Positions 7,964 to 17,882 of a stretch of 64,000 nucleotides of DNA are shown one piece after another. How positions within the stretch are numbered: position 1 is the stretch's first letter; every line of letters starts with the position of its first letter. The stretch is from Rubneribacter badeniensis (lineage in GTDB: Bacteria > Actinomycetota > Coriobacteriia > Coriobacteriales > Eggerthellaceae). Under the pieces are notes generated by a model. It was given only the letters and a program-made list of their open reading frames with translations, was not told where the DNA came from and did no database searches. The position numbers and the translations under genes are program-made. The DNA lies in assembly GCF_002899695.1 (NCBI RefSeq), contig NZ_PPEL01000002.1, positions 62,001-126,000 of the forward strand. The letters are read 5' to 3'.

Positions 7964-9668
7964 TGCGGCCGAGAACGTGTTCGCGAAGAATAGCAAGATC
8001 CACGCGTCGGTGGCCTGCACCGTGATCGAAGGGTTGCTGGATGGCTGCAACTTCGTCCTCGTCTACCTGGTGATCGAAGAGGTGTTCGCCGGCGGCTTCG
8101 ACCTGGGGTCGGTGCTCCTCGTCTCCGGCGCGCTGGCCGCCGTCTTCGCGGTGCGCCTGGCCGTCTACGGCTGGGGCTACGTGCAAGGGCAGGTGGGCGG
8201 GGCCGAGGTCAGCCGCAACGTCCGCGTCTTTCTGGGCGACAAGATCAAGCGCATACCGCTTTCGCGTTTCACGGAGCGCACGAGCGGCGACTACCTGAAC
8301 GCGCTCACGTCCAACGTGAGCGACTACGAGCAGGTTCTCACGCACAAGACGGGCAGCCTCGTGAAGAACGTCACGCTCGGCGTCATGCTCACGTGCTTCG
8401 TGACCTGGCTTCACGCTCCGGCCGGCATCATCGTGGCGCTCATGTTCGCCCTGCTCGTTCCGGGTCTGTGGTGGTCGTGGCGGCAGGTGCGCACCTTCGG
8501 CGCGCGCAAAAGCGCCATCCAGGCGTCGAACACGAGCAAGGTGGTCGAGCACGTCTCGGGCATGCAGACGCTGCGCGCCTACGGCGTCGGCGGCGTTGAC
8601 AACGAGGCGGTCGTGGCCAGCATGCGCGCTTACTCCGACGTCTCGTACCGCTACGAGGCGGCCGTCACGCCTCCCGGCGCGGTGGTGTTCGCGCTCGTCG
8701 GGCTCGGGCTGCCCGCCCTTATGCTGGTGTGCGGCGACGCGTGGCTTGCAGGCGAGCTGGACGTCGCGTCCTTCCTGCTCATCATCATGCTGCCTCTGTT
8801 CGTCGTGAAGCTGACCACCGGGATATTCGTCGACCTCACCGCCTACAAGAACCTCATGATAGCCAAACGGCGCATCCAGGCCGTGGTCGAGGAGCCTGAG
8901 GAGCAGGGCCGCCTCGAGCCGCTGCCCGCCTGCGGCACGGCCGTCTCGCTCGAGGGGGTCTTTTTCGCCTACGAGCCGGACGCGCCCGTGTTCGAGGGCC
9001 TCGACCTTGTGTGCGAGCAGGGCAAGCTCACCGCGCTCGTGGGCGATTCGGGATGCGGCAAGTCCACGGCGCTCTCCCTGGTGGCGCAGTACTACCGGCC
9101 GGATCGCGGGAGGGTGCGCATCGGGGGCGTCGACACGGCGGGCTTCGCGCCCGAGAGCGTGCTTGCGGGCATGTCCATCGTCGACCAGGAGGTGTTCCTG
9201 TTCGATGACACGGTGAGGGCCAACATCCGCTACGCCCGCCCCGACGCGAGCGACGAGGAGGTGGAGGAGGCCTGCCGGCTCGCGAACGCCGACGGGTTCG
9301 TCCGCGCGCTTCCCCAAGGCTACGAGACGCGCATCGGGGAGGGGGGCGGCAGGCTTTCGGGCGGGGAGCGCCAGCGCCTGTCCATAGCGAGGGCGATTTT
9401 GCGCGAGGCGCCCATCGTGCTTTTGGACGAGGCCACGGCGTCGCTCGACATCGAGAACGAGCTTGCCGTGAAGGAGGCCGTCGCGAATTTGCTCTCGCAT
9501 CGCAAGACGGTGGTCATGGTGGCCCACACGCTTCCCATCGTGCGCGGGGCGGACGCCATCGCCGTGATCGGTGACGGCCGCGTGCTCGAGCAGGGCACCC
9601 ACGACGAGCTTTTGGCGAGGGGCGGCAAGTACGCCCGCATGTGGGCGGCCGACCGCGATCTCGCGTAG
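7956..9668 (+). CDS. ABC transporter half (TMD-NBD), second of a pair
   Basis: 570 residues with the same TMD-NBD order as its upstream partner: six hydrophobic helices (about 15-300), then Walker A GDSGCGKST (about 365), signature LSGGERQRL and Walker B IVLLDEATA. ATG 7956 has AAAGGAGG 8 bases upstream and overlaps the end of the previous gene, consistent with coupled translation of a heterodimer. The family is the general exporter-type ABC group that also contains siderophore-handling YbtQ/IrtB proteins. It is the last gene of the operon that starts at 2724. No periplasmic or surface substrate-binding protein gene is present, as expected if the ECF S component supplies specificity. Confidence 0.82.
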   Translation: MPDAAENVFAKNSKIHASVACTVIEGLLDGCNFVLVYLVIEEVFAGGFDLGSVLLVSGALAAVFAVRLAVYGWGYVQGQVGGAEVSRNVRVFLGDKIKRIPLSRFTERTSGDYLNALTSNVSDYEQVLTHKTGSLVKNVTLGVMLTCFVTWLHAPAGIIVALMFALLVPGLWWSWRQVRTFGARKSAIQASNTSKVVEHVSGMQTLRAYGVGGVDNEAVVASMRAYSDVSYRYEAAVTPPGAVVFALVGLGLPALMLVCGDAWLAGELDVASFLLIIMLPLFVVKLTTGIFVDLTAYKNLMIAKRRIQAVVEEPEEQGRLEPLPACGTAVSLEGVFFAYEPDAPVFEGLDLVCEQGKLTALVGDSGCGKSTALSLVAQYYRPDRGRVRIGGVDTAGFAPESVLAGMSIVDQEVFLFDDTVRANIRYARPDASDEEVEEACRLANADGFVRALPQGYETRIGEGGGRLSGGERQRLSIARAILREAPIVLLDEATASLDIENELAVKEAVANLLSHRKTVVMVAHTLPIVRGADAIAVIGDGRVLEQGTHDELLARGGKYARMWAADRDLA

Positions 9669-9815
9669 CCGCGGCGACCGCGAAGCGCCGCCCCGCAGGA
9701 GCGCGCGCCGACGTCTCCGACGAAGGCGCGCGCTGCCGGGAGCCCTCCGCTTCCGCTTCGCCGCCTTCCCGCCCCCGCTTTGCAGCGCCTTCTGCTCGAG
9801 CCGCGGCCATCCGGA

Positions 9816-9909
9816 GCCCGCTTTCGCCGCACGCGTTTCATGTGGAACATCTGTTTGCCTTTGGTGCCGCGGCGCGGGGAGCTTCGCGGGTTTGCTATAC
9901 TGGCGGCAT
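9816..9909 (+). repeat. 94-bp direct repeat, left copy (promoter plus parS-like site)
   Basis: This 94-base stretch recurs at 10941-11034 with 92 of 94 bases identical (two adjacent-region swaps in GCCTTTGGTG versus GCCTTGTGTG). It contains an extended -10 promoter, TGC-TATACT (TATACT at 9896-9901), that would drive fic. It also holds the 16-mer CGTTTCATGTGGAACA (9834-9849), matching 13 of 16 positions of the ParB-binding consensus TGTTTCACGTGAAACA. The two copies flank the fic gene. Confidence 0.9.
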
Positions 9910-9931
9910 CGTCTTTCGGAAAGGGGAGGGC

Positions 9932-10852
9932 ATGACCGCGGACAACCCATCGGATTTCTCGTACGAGCCCGTGCGCGAGACGGCCGATCCCGTCCTGCGT
10001 CGGGGCTACTGGGACGTCGCGACGGGGCTGCAGCAGGTTGACGGGCTGGCTCCGTCGGACTACCTTCTCTCCCTTGCCCGCGAGCATGCGTCCGGCGTTC
10101 GCGGCATCGAGGAGACGGGCCGGATTCTGCGCGCCTACTACCGCGAGCGTCCGCACCGAGGCTTTGGCTCCCAGGCCGCGACCGCCGCAGACGGGGATGA
10201 TTGCCGCGAGGCCGACTTGGTGAGCCAGCGCATCGTGGAAGCGCTCTCGCGCGGGGCCTTCTCTTTCATGCCGTCGATGCTCTCCGTCATTCACGAGGAG
10301 CTGTTTCGCGACCTTGACCCCCAGGTGTACGAGCCGGGAAGGTACAAAACCGTCGCGCTGCAGAAAAGCGAGCTTGTCCTCAACGGCGACAGCGTGGTGT
10401 ACGCCGACCCCTCGCTTGTGGAACGGTCGCTCGCGTTTCTGTTCGATGAGGAGTTCGGCTACGTGTACGGCGCCGATCTTGACGAGGAGGGCATCGCCCA
10501 CCTTGCTCGGTTCGTCGCGCGACTGTGGCAAGTGCACCCGTTCGTGGAGGGCAACACGCGCACGGTGGCCGTGTTCACGGTCCTCTACCTGCGCTACCTG
10601 GGGTTTGATGCGGACAACGAGCCGTTTGCGCGCCATGCGCGCTATTTTCGGGATGCGCTCGTGCGTGCGAACTACCGAAACGCCAAGGCGAAAGTGATGC
10701 CCGATGCGTCGTATCTGCTCCGCTTCTTTGAGAACCTGCTTTCGGGCGAGCATCACGAGCTGCGCTCGCGCGACCTCATGGTGAGCGAGCTTTACGCCGA
10801 CCCCTCGCTTTTGCGCAACGTCGATCCTTCCCGCGCGATCTCGAAGCCGTGA
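9932..10852 (+). CDS. Fic-domain protein (putative AMP-transferase)
   Basis: 306 residues with the Fic core HPFVEGNTRT (about residues 205-214), matching HPFxxGNxR, whose His is catalytic in transfer of AMP (or another NMP) to hydroxyl groups of target proteins. The N-terminal ~70 residues (around GLQQVDGLAPSDYL and the following helical stretch) look like the small inhibitory antitoxin-type domain often fused to Fic proteins, so it may be a self-contained toxin-antitoxin-like module; this part is inferred. GAAAGGGGAGGG precedes ATG 9932. The gene stands alone between the two 94-bp repeats and is somewhat less GC-rich than its neighbours, suggesting acquisition. Confidence 0.85.
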   Translation: MTADNPSDFSYEPVRETADPVLRRGYWDVATGLQQVDGLAPSDYLLSLAREHASGVRGIEETGRILRAYYRERPHRGFGSQAATAADGDDCREADLVSQRIVEALSRGAFSFMPSMLSVIHEELFRDLDPQVYEPGRYKTVALQKSELVLNGDSVVYADPSLVERSLAFLFDEEFGYVYGADLDEEGIAHLARFVARLWQVHPFVEGNTRTVAVFTVLYLRYLGFDADNEPFARHARYFRDALVRANYRNAKAKVMPDASYLLRFFENLLSGEHHELRSRDLMVSELYADPSLLRNVDPSRAISKP

Positions 10853-10940
10853 GGGCGGTTGCCGACGCGCCGCTTTTCGAGAGGGGCGCGGCATGCTCGC
10901 GCGAGGCGCGCATCTGACTCCGCAATCTCCGTCGGAGGCC

Positions 10941-11034
10941 GCCCGCTTTCGCCGCACGCGTTTCATGTGGAACATCTGTTTGCCTTGTGTGCCGCGGCGC
11001 GGGGAGCTTCGCGGGTTTGCTATACTGGCGGCAT
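10941..11034 (+). repeat. 94-bp direct repeat, right copy (uvrC promoter plus parS-like site)
   Basis: Second copy of the repeat at 9816-9909. It ends exactly at the ATG of uvrC. It carries the same parS-like 16-mer (10959-10974) and the extended -10 promoter TGC-TATACT. Confidence 0.9.
11018..11026 (+). promoter_or_regulatory. Extended -10 promoter of uvrC
   Basis: TGC followed by TATACT (11021-11026). Only six bases separate it from the ATG at 11033, so transcription would start at or next to the start codon. No -35 is visible, as usual for extended -10 promoters. Confidence 0.6.
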
Positions 11035-13237
11035 GGACGAGCAATGCAGACAACCTGGCGAGGTTCCTTTTTCCGACGGCGACGGGGGCGGCTTCGCGCG
11101 CTTGGAAGGCGACGGCCCCGGCGCCCTCGCACGCCTCGAGCGCGAGGGCCGCCGCCGTCCGGCGCTCGAGGACGCCGTGCGCGCCTTCGATCCGGATGCC
11201 GTGCCCGCCGCCGAGCGCCAAGCCAAGCTCGATCGCATCAAGCGCGAGCTCGAAAGCGTGCCCGCGCTGCCGGGCGTGTACCTGTGGAAGGACGCGCAGG
11301 GCCAGGTCATTTACGTCGGCAAGGCGAAGCAGTTGCGCGCCCGCATGCGCCAGTACGTGAACTACCAGGACGAGCGCGCGAAGATCCCCCTGCTCGTCGA
11401 CCAGATCGACAGCTTCGACTACATCGTGGTGGAGAACGAGCACGAATCGCTCGTGCTCGAGAAGAACCTCATCAACCAGCATGCGCCGTTCTTCAACGCC
11501 GACTTCAAAGACGACAAGTCCTACCCCTTCATCGCGCTCACGAAAGGCGACGTGTTCCCCGCCATCAAGTACACGCGGGAGAAGCACCGGCCCGACACGC
11601 GCTACTTCGGCCCCTACACCGACAGCCGCGCTGCCCGCGAGATGGTGGACATCGCCCGGCGCGTGGTGCCGCTGTGCGCTTCGTCGTGCGCCGATTGGCG
11701 GCAGCTGAAACGCCGCCTCGAGAAGGATCCGCTGGCCCTCATGGAGCGCGACGCGCGCCCGTGCTTCGACGCGCACGTGGGCCTCGGCCCGGGTGCGTGC
11801 TGCGGGCGCATCGCGCCCGAAGAGTACAAGGCGAACGTCAAGCGCATCGAGCGCTTCCTGTCGGGCCAGCATCGCGAGTTCGTCGACGAGCTGACCGCCG
11901 AGATGCAAGAGGCGGCCGCCGAGCTCGACTTCGAGCGCGCCGCCCGCATCAAGGCCCGCATCGACACGATCAACGGCCTCGCCGACAGGCAGCATGCCGT
12001 GTCCGCGCGCAACCTCGACGCCGACGTGGTGGGCCTTTTCCGCGAGGAGACGGTGGCGGGCGTGCACGTGTTCATGGTGCGTGAGGGCCGCATCATCAAC
12101 TCGAACGAGTTCGTGCTCGACCGCGGCAGGGACGTCCCCGACGACGATCTTCTGCATATGTTCCTCTTGCGCTACTACGACGCCACCACCTCCATCCCGC
12201 ACGAGGTCATCTTGCGCGAGGCGCCGGAGGACAAGGAGGCCATGGAGGCGTGGCTCACAAGCAAGCTGGCGAGCCCCCATGGCGCGAAAGTGCGCCTCAC
12301 CGCGCCGCGCAAGGGCGAGAAGGCCGAGCTCGTGGGCATGGCCGAGACGAACGCGAAGCACACGCTCATGCGCTACAAAGTGCGCACGAACTACGACGAC
12401 AAGCGCATCAACGACGCGCTCCTGCAGCTGGAGAGCGCCCTTGCCCTCGATGCGCCGCCGATGCGCATCGAGTGCTTCGACATCTCCACCATCCACGGCT
12501 CCTACACGGTGGCCTCGATGGTGGTGTTCACGAACGGCAAGCCCGACAAGAACCAGTACCGTCGTTTCAAGATCAAGACGCCGCTCGACGAGGCGAACGA
12601 CTTTTTGAGCATGCAGGAGGTGATGAGCCGTCGCTACGCGCCCGAGCGCATGGCCGATGCGCGCTTCGGCAGCAAGCCCGACCTCATCATCCTCGACGGC
12701 GGCAAGCCGCAGTTGTCCGCGGCGCTCGAGATGTTCGACGAGATGGGCATCGACGACATCGCGATGTGCGGCCTTGCCAAACGCGACGAGGAGCTGTTCG
12801 TGCCCTGGCAGGACACGGGTCCTGTCGTGCTGCCGAGCGGCTCGGCCTCGCTCTATCTGGTGAAGCAGGTCCGCGACGAGGCGCACCGCTTCGCCATCAC
12901 GTTCCACCGCGAGCTGCGCGGCAAGGGCATGACGGCATCCATTTTGGACGACGTGACGGGCATGGGGCCGGTGCGCAAGAAGGCGCTGCTCAAGGCGTTC
13001 AAGTCGTTCAGGAACCTGAAATCCGCCACGCTCGAGGAGATCAAGGCGGCGCGCGTCGTGCCCGAAGAGGTGGCCGAGGAGCTCTACCGCGTGCTGCAGC
13101 AGTATAATAGGGAGCGCAAGGACGAGCGCGTCGTGGGAGGCGATGGCCGCGATGCGGGCGGCGAGGCCTCCGACCCCGCGTGCTCGCGAGCGACCGCGGC
13201 GAGCGCCGGGGCCGTGCGATCCGAGACGGAAGGATAG
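11033..13237 (+). CDS. uvrC: Excinuclease ABC subunit C
   Basis: UvrC makes the two incisions around UvrAB-marked DNA damage. The 734-residue protein has the N-terminal GIY-YIG nuclease (LPGVYLWKDAQGQVIYVGKAK, about residues 78-100), a UVR motif for UvrB binding (about 280-315), and the C-terminal RNase H-like nuclease starting near FDISTIHGSYTVASMVVF, then a helix-hairpin-helix region. It has a longer N terminus (about 60 extra residues) and a ~35-residue hydrophilic C-terminal tail. ATG 11033 lacks a ribosome site and sits at the predicted transcription start; a GTG at 11201 would remove the extra N terminus and cannot be excluded. It leads the block with rapZ, yvcK and whiA. Confidence 0.93.
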   Translation: MDEQCRQPGEVPFSDGDGGGFARLEGDGPGALARLEREGRRRPALEDAVRAFDPDAVPAAERQAKLDRIKRELESVPALPGVYLWKDAQGQVIYVGKAKQLRARMRQYVNYQDERAKIPLLVDQIDSFDYIVVENEHESLVLEKNLINQHAPFFNADFKDDKSYPFIALTKGDVFPAIKYTREKHRPDTRYFGPYTDSRAAREMVDIARRVVPLCASSCADWRQLKRRLEKDPLALMERDARPCFDAHVGLGPGACCGRIAPEEYKANVKRIERFLSGQHREFVDELTAEMQEAAAELDFERAARIKARIDTINGLADRQHAVSARNLDADVVGLFREETVAGVHVFMVREGRIINSNEFVLDRGRDVPDDDLLHMFLLRYYDATTSIPHEVILREAPEDKEAMEAWLTSKLASPHGAKVRLTAPRKGEKAELVGMAETNAKHTLMRYKVRTNYDDKRINDALLQLESALALDAPPMRIECFDISTIHGSYTVASMVVFTNGKPDKNQYRRFKIKTPLDEANDFLSMQEVMSRRYAPERMADARFGSKPDLIILDGGKPQLSAALEMFDEMGIDDIAMCGLAKRDEELFVPWQDTGPVVLPSGSASLYLVKQVRDEAHRFAITFHRELRGKGMTASILDDVTGMGPVRKKALLKAFKSFRNLKSATLEEIKAARVVPEEVAEELYRVLQQYNRERKDERVVGGDGRDAGGEASDPACSRATAASAGAVRSETEG

Positions 13238-13241
13238 CGCC

Positions 13242-14231
13242 ATGGGCGAAACGACACAGAAGAGGCCGGTTGGAAAGGGCGAGAACCCCTCCTTCGAACA
13301 TATGCCCGAGCTCGTCGTCGTCAGCGGCATGAGTGGCGCGGGCCGTACGGAGGCCATGCACGCGTTCGAGGATCTGGGCTACTTCTGCGTGGACAACCTG
13401 CCTTCGAGCCTCATCGGCAACCTGCTCGAGCTCGCCGGCATGCCGGGGCAGCCCGACGGAAAACGCCGCCTCGCCGTGGTGTGCGACGCGCGCAACCGCG
13501 ACTTCTTCCCCCAGCTCGCCTCGGAGCTCGACGCCCTCAACCGCCGGGGCATCGACCATCGCGTCATCTTCCTCGACGCCGCCGACGAGAAGCTCGTCGC
13601 GCGCTACAAGTCCAGCCGCCGGCGCCATCCTCTCTGCGAGGACGGAGGCTCCATCAGCCAGGGCATCGAGCGCGAGCGTGAGCTTCTCCAAGAGCTGCGC
13701 GCGAGCGCGCACCACGTCATCGACACCACCGACATGCTGCCGCCGAAGCTGCGCGCCGCCATCCGCGACCTCATCGCGCCGGGAGAGGAGCGCGACGCGC
13801 TCTCGGTGACCGTCTACTCCTTCGGGTTCAAGCACGGCTCGCCCCTCGACGCCGACCTCGTCATGGACGTGCGCTTCCTGCCGAACCCCTACTACGATCC
13901 CGACCTGCGCGCGCTCACGGGCCTCGACGCCCCTGTGCGCGATTTCGTGCTGTACCGTCCGGAGACGGAGGAGTTCCAGGAGAAGTGGCGCGCGCTGCTC
14001 GACGTCGTCATGCCCGGCTACGTGGCCGAGGGCAAGCAGCAACTCGCCATCGCCGTGGGATGCACGGGCGGCCAGCACCGCAGCGTGGCGCTGGCCGAGT
14101 CCACCGCCGACTACCTCAAGGCGAAGGGCTACCGCGTGAGCATCGCGCATCGCGACCTCGCGCTGGCCGAACGCGCCGACGGAAGCCTCGCCGCCGCTCC
14201 CGCCGCCCCCGCATCCGGGTCGCGGGGCTGA
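13242..14231 (+). CDS. rapZ: RNase adapter / nucleotide-binding protein RapZ
   Basis: 329 residues of the RapZ (YvcJ) family. The P-loop reads SGMSGAGRTEA (about residues 28-38), with Arg in place of the usual Lys, a substitution I recall in actinobacterial members; DLGYFCVDNLP follows. The C-terminal domain has the conserved GCTGGQHRSV stretch and a VSIAHRDL end. In enterobacteria RapZ guides RNase E to the glmZ RNA; in Gram-positives the role is less clear and tied to cell-wall precursor supply with YvcK. ATG 13242 lies 4 bases after uvrC. The Ala-rich tail is probably disordered. Confidence 0.92.
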   Translation: MGETTQKRPVGKGENPSFEHMPELVVVSGMSGAGRTEAMHAFEDLGYFCVDNLPSSLIGNLLELAGMPGQPDGKRRLAVVCDARNRDFFPQLASELDALNRRGIDHRVIFLDAADEKLVARYKSSRRRHPLCEDGGSISQGIERERELLQELRASAHHVIDTTDMLPPKLRAAIRDLIAPGEERDALSVTVYSFGFKHGSPLDADLVMDVRFLPNPYYDPDLRALTGLDAPVRDFVLYRPETEEFQEKWRALLDVVMPGYVAEGKQQLAIAVGCTGGQHRSVALAESTADYLKAKGYRVSIAHRDLALAERADGSLAAAPAAPASGSRG

Positions 14232-14240
14232 GGAGGGGCC

Positions 14241-15365
14241 ATGGCGTCGCAGCCCTTCACCCATGATCCGTCGGCCACCGCGGCCTTCGCCGCGCTCGAG
14301 CCGACGGCCCCGCCCGTCGCAGAAGGCGAGCTCATGCGCGCCGTCGTCATCGGCGGCGGCACGGGCGCGCCCGTGTCCATCCGCACGCTTCTGTCCATGG
14401 GGCTTGAGACGAGCGCCGTCGTGGCCATGGCCGACGACGGGGGCTCCACCGGCATCCTGCGCGAGGAGGCCGACGTGACGCCCCCCGGCGACGTGCGCAA
14501 GTGCATCGCCGCCATGGCCGCGGATCCGGGCGATCCGCTGACCAAGGCGTTCAAGTACCGTTTCCCGTTCGCGCGCAATCATGCGCTCGGCAACCTCATG
14601 CTCTCGGCGCTCGAGGATGCGGCGGGGTCGTTTCCCGAGGCCATCGCCATCTGCGAGCGGCTTTTGCGCGCGCGCGGGCGCGTGTACCCCTCCACGCTCG
14701 ACCGCGTCACGCTCGTGGCCCGCACGCGCGACGGGCGCGTCATCGAGGGGCAGGCGGTCGCGTGCCATTCGCGCACGGCGCTCGAGCGGGTGAGCCTGCG
14801 CGCCGAGGGGGGCATCGTTCCGTTCGCGCCCGCCCTCGACGCCATCCGCGAAGCCGACCTCATCGTGCTCGGACCCGGGTCCTTGTTCACGTCCATCATT
14901 CCGAACCTGCTCGTACCCGGCGTGGTGGACGCCGTCCGCGCCTCGCGGGGGTCGGTGCTGTTCGTGTGCTCGCTCGCCGATATGCAGGGCGAGACGTGGG
15001 GGCTCACCGCCCGCGAGCACGTCGAGGCGCTCATGGACCACGGCATGCGGGGGCTCATCGATTACGTGCTCGTGCACACGCCCGTGCCGCTGCGTCCCGA
15101 AAGCCCGGGAACGGGGCTGTTCAGCGCTGCGACGGGAGCGGAGCCCGAGTATGCGTCCACCTCGGGGCTGGCGGATTCGGCCCTCTGCGGCCATGTGCGT
15201 CCCGTGCGGGTGGACTATCGCGACGTGCAGGCCGTCCAGGCGCAAGGGCCGGTGGTCATCGCGCGCGACCTTGTCGATCCGCATCGTCCCACCTGGCATG
15301 ATCCGTCCGCTCTGCGCGACGCGTTCGCGGGGGTTTTGAGGCTATGTCGTTCACGGCGGAGGTGA
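14241..15365 (+). CDS. yvcK: YvcK/GlmR family gluconeogenesis and cell-wall factor
   Basis: 374 residues of the CofD-like YvcK family, which binds UDP-sugars and supports peptidoglycan precursor synthesis during growth on gluconeogenic carbon. Visible motifs are RAVVIGGGTGAPVSIRTLL (residue ~35), MADDGGSTGILR, RNHALGNLML and LGPGSLFTSIIPNLLVPGV. A GAGGAGGGG ribosome site precedes ATG 14241, 9 bases after rapZ. The first ~32 residues before the core are extra. The end overlaps whiA by 22 bases, so the two are translationally coupled. Confidence 0.93.
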   Translation: MASQPFTHDPSATAAFAALEPTAPPVAEGELMRAVVIGGGTGAPVSIRTLLSMGLETSAVVAMADDGGSTGILREEADVTPPGDVRKCIAAMAADPGDPLTKAFKYRFPFARNHALGNLMLSALEDAAGSFPEAIAICERLLRARGRVYPSTLDRVTLVARTRDGRVIEGQAVACHSRTALERVSLRAEGGIVPFAPALDAIREADLIVLGPGSLFTSIIPNLLVPGVVDAVRASRGSVLFVCSLADMQGETWGLTAREHVEALMDHGMRGLIDYVLVHTPVPLRPESPGTGLFSAATGAEPEYASTSGLADSALCGHVRPVRVDYRDVQAVQAQGPVVIARDLVDPHRPTWHDPSALRDAFAGVLRLCRSRRR

Positions 15366-16288
15366 AAGACGAGCTCGCGCGCGTCCCCGCGACGTGCTCG
15401 CACTGCGACAAGGCTGTGCTTGCGGCGCTCGTGCGCATCGAGGGCACGCTGTTCTTCAGCGGCCAAGGCAGGTACCGCATCGAGATCGCGACGGACGCGC
15501 CGAGCGTTGCGCGGCTCGTCATCAAGCTTCTGCACGAGCTGTACCACCTCAAGACGAACCTCACGGTGCGCCGAAGCGTGCTGCACAAGACGCCGAACTA
15601 CCTCATCGAGGTGCCGGCCCAGCCGAGGCTGGCCGAATCGCTGTCCGACATGGGCGTGCTGTCGGTCGAGGGCGGCCTTGAGCTGGGCGTGAAGCCCGCG
15701 CTCGTCGCCAAGGAGTGCTGTATGGCCGCTTACCTGCGCGGGGCCTTCCTCGGCAGCGGGTTCGTGTCCGACCCGCGCGGCGACTTCCACTTCGAGATCA
15801 CCGTGGAGAGCGAGGACTTGGCCGAAGGCCTCGTGGAGCTGCTCGAGCGCAAGGGCATCAACGCGCGCGTCATGCAGCGCCGCAGCTCGTTCATGGTGTA
15901 CCTCAAAAGCGGAAGCGCCATCCTCGAGTTCCTCGCGTTCGCCGGGGCGCACAGAAGCGCGCTCGCGATGGAGAACGCCCGCGTCATCAAAAGCGTGCGC
16001 AACGACGTCAACCGCCAGACGAACGCCGAGATCGCCAACCAGGCGAAGGCCGCGAGCGCCTCGGTGGACCAGCTGTTCGCCATCCGCACGGTGCTCGAGG
16101 CTCACGGCATGGGCAACCTGCCGCCTGCGCTGCAGGAGTTCATCAAGCTGCGCGTGGCCTATCCCGACGCCACGCTCAAGGAGCTCGGGCAGCGCGCGAA
16201 CCCGCCGCTGTCGAAAAGCGCCGTGTACCATCGCGTCCGCCGCATCGAGCAGATGGCCGCCGAGGCGCAGGGACGGGGAGGGGCCTGA
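15344..16288 (+). CDS. whiA: DNA-binding protein WhiA
   Basis: 314 residues with the two WhiA parts: an N-terminal LAGLIDADG-homing-endonuclease-like fold (about 1-215, including YLRGAFLGSGFVSDP) without nuclease function in this family, and a C-terminal helix-turn-helix (about 225-310, PDATLKELGQRANPPLSKSAVYHRVRRI). In Streptomyces WhiA activates sporulation genes with WhiB; in Bacillus it affects cell division and chromosome segregation. ATG 15344 lies inside the end of yvcK. It closes the conserved block. Confidence 0.94.
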   Translation: MSFTAEVKDELARVPATCSHCDKAVLAALVRIEGTLFFSGQGRYRIEIATDAPSVARLVIKLLHELYHLKTNLTVRRSVLHKTPNYLIEVPAQPRLAESLSDMGVLSVEGGLELGVKPALVAKECCMAAYLRGAFLGSGFVSDPRGDFHFEITVESEDLAEGLVELLERKGINARVMQRRSSFMVYLKSGSAILEFLAFAGAHRSALAMENARVIKSVRNDVNRQTNAEIANQAKAASASVDQLFAIRTVLEAHGMGNLPPALQEFIKLRVAYPDATLKELGQRANPPLSKSAVYHRVRRIEQMAAEAQGRGGA

Positions 16289-17596
<1,308 letters not shown>

Positions 17597-17666
17597 CCTC
17601 CCCTTGGCCGACGGGCGGCCTCGTGCCGCCCGTCTCGCCCGGGACGTTTCGGGAGAGGAGGAGGGC

Positions 17667-17882
17667 ATGTGCGAGGTCGCATGGCATGCGCTCGCCGCGG
17701 CCATCGCCCTTGCGCCCGTGATCGCGGCTCTTCTGGCATTGAGGTGGCTTATGGATCTGAGGAGCCAGGGTAAAGAGCAGATACGGCTTATCGAGGAGCA
17801 GAACGAATTGCTGCGCTCGCTGGCGGGCGCGTGCGGATCCACGACAGGAAGTGAAGATGAGCGAGATCAAAACCATCGATGA
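17667..17882 (+). CDS. Small single-pass membrane protein between gap and pgk
   Basis: 71 residues, unknown function. One hydrophobic segment (about residues 8-26) is followed by a charged, coiled-coil-like helix ([20 protein letters not shown]) and a polar tail. A good GAGAGGAGGAG ribosome site sits about 6 bases before ATG 17667. The end overlaps the beginning of pgk by 26 bases. The charge pattern and coupling suggest a real gene, but I recognise no family. An N-out/C-in anchor with a cytoplasmic helix is the simplest reading. Confidence 0.6.
   Translation: MCEVAWHALAAAIALAPVIAALLALRWLMDLRSQGKEQIRLIEEQNELLRSLAGACGSTTGSEDERDQNHR

Noticed and set aside
9816-9909. Antisense MFHMKR-like short peptides in the repeats
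   Set aside because: They arise from the parS-like palindrome read in reverse and have no gene features.
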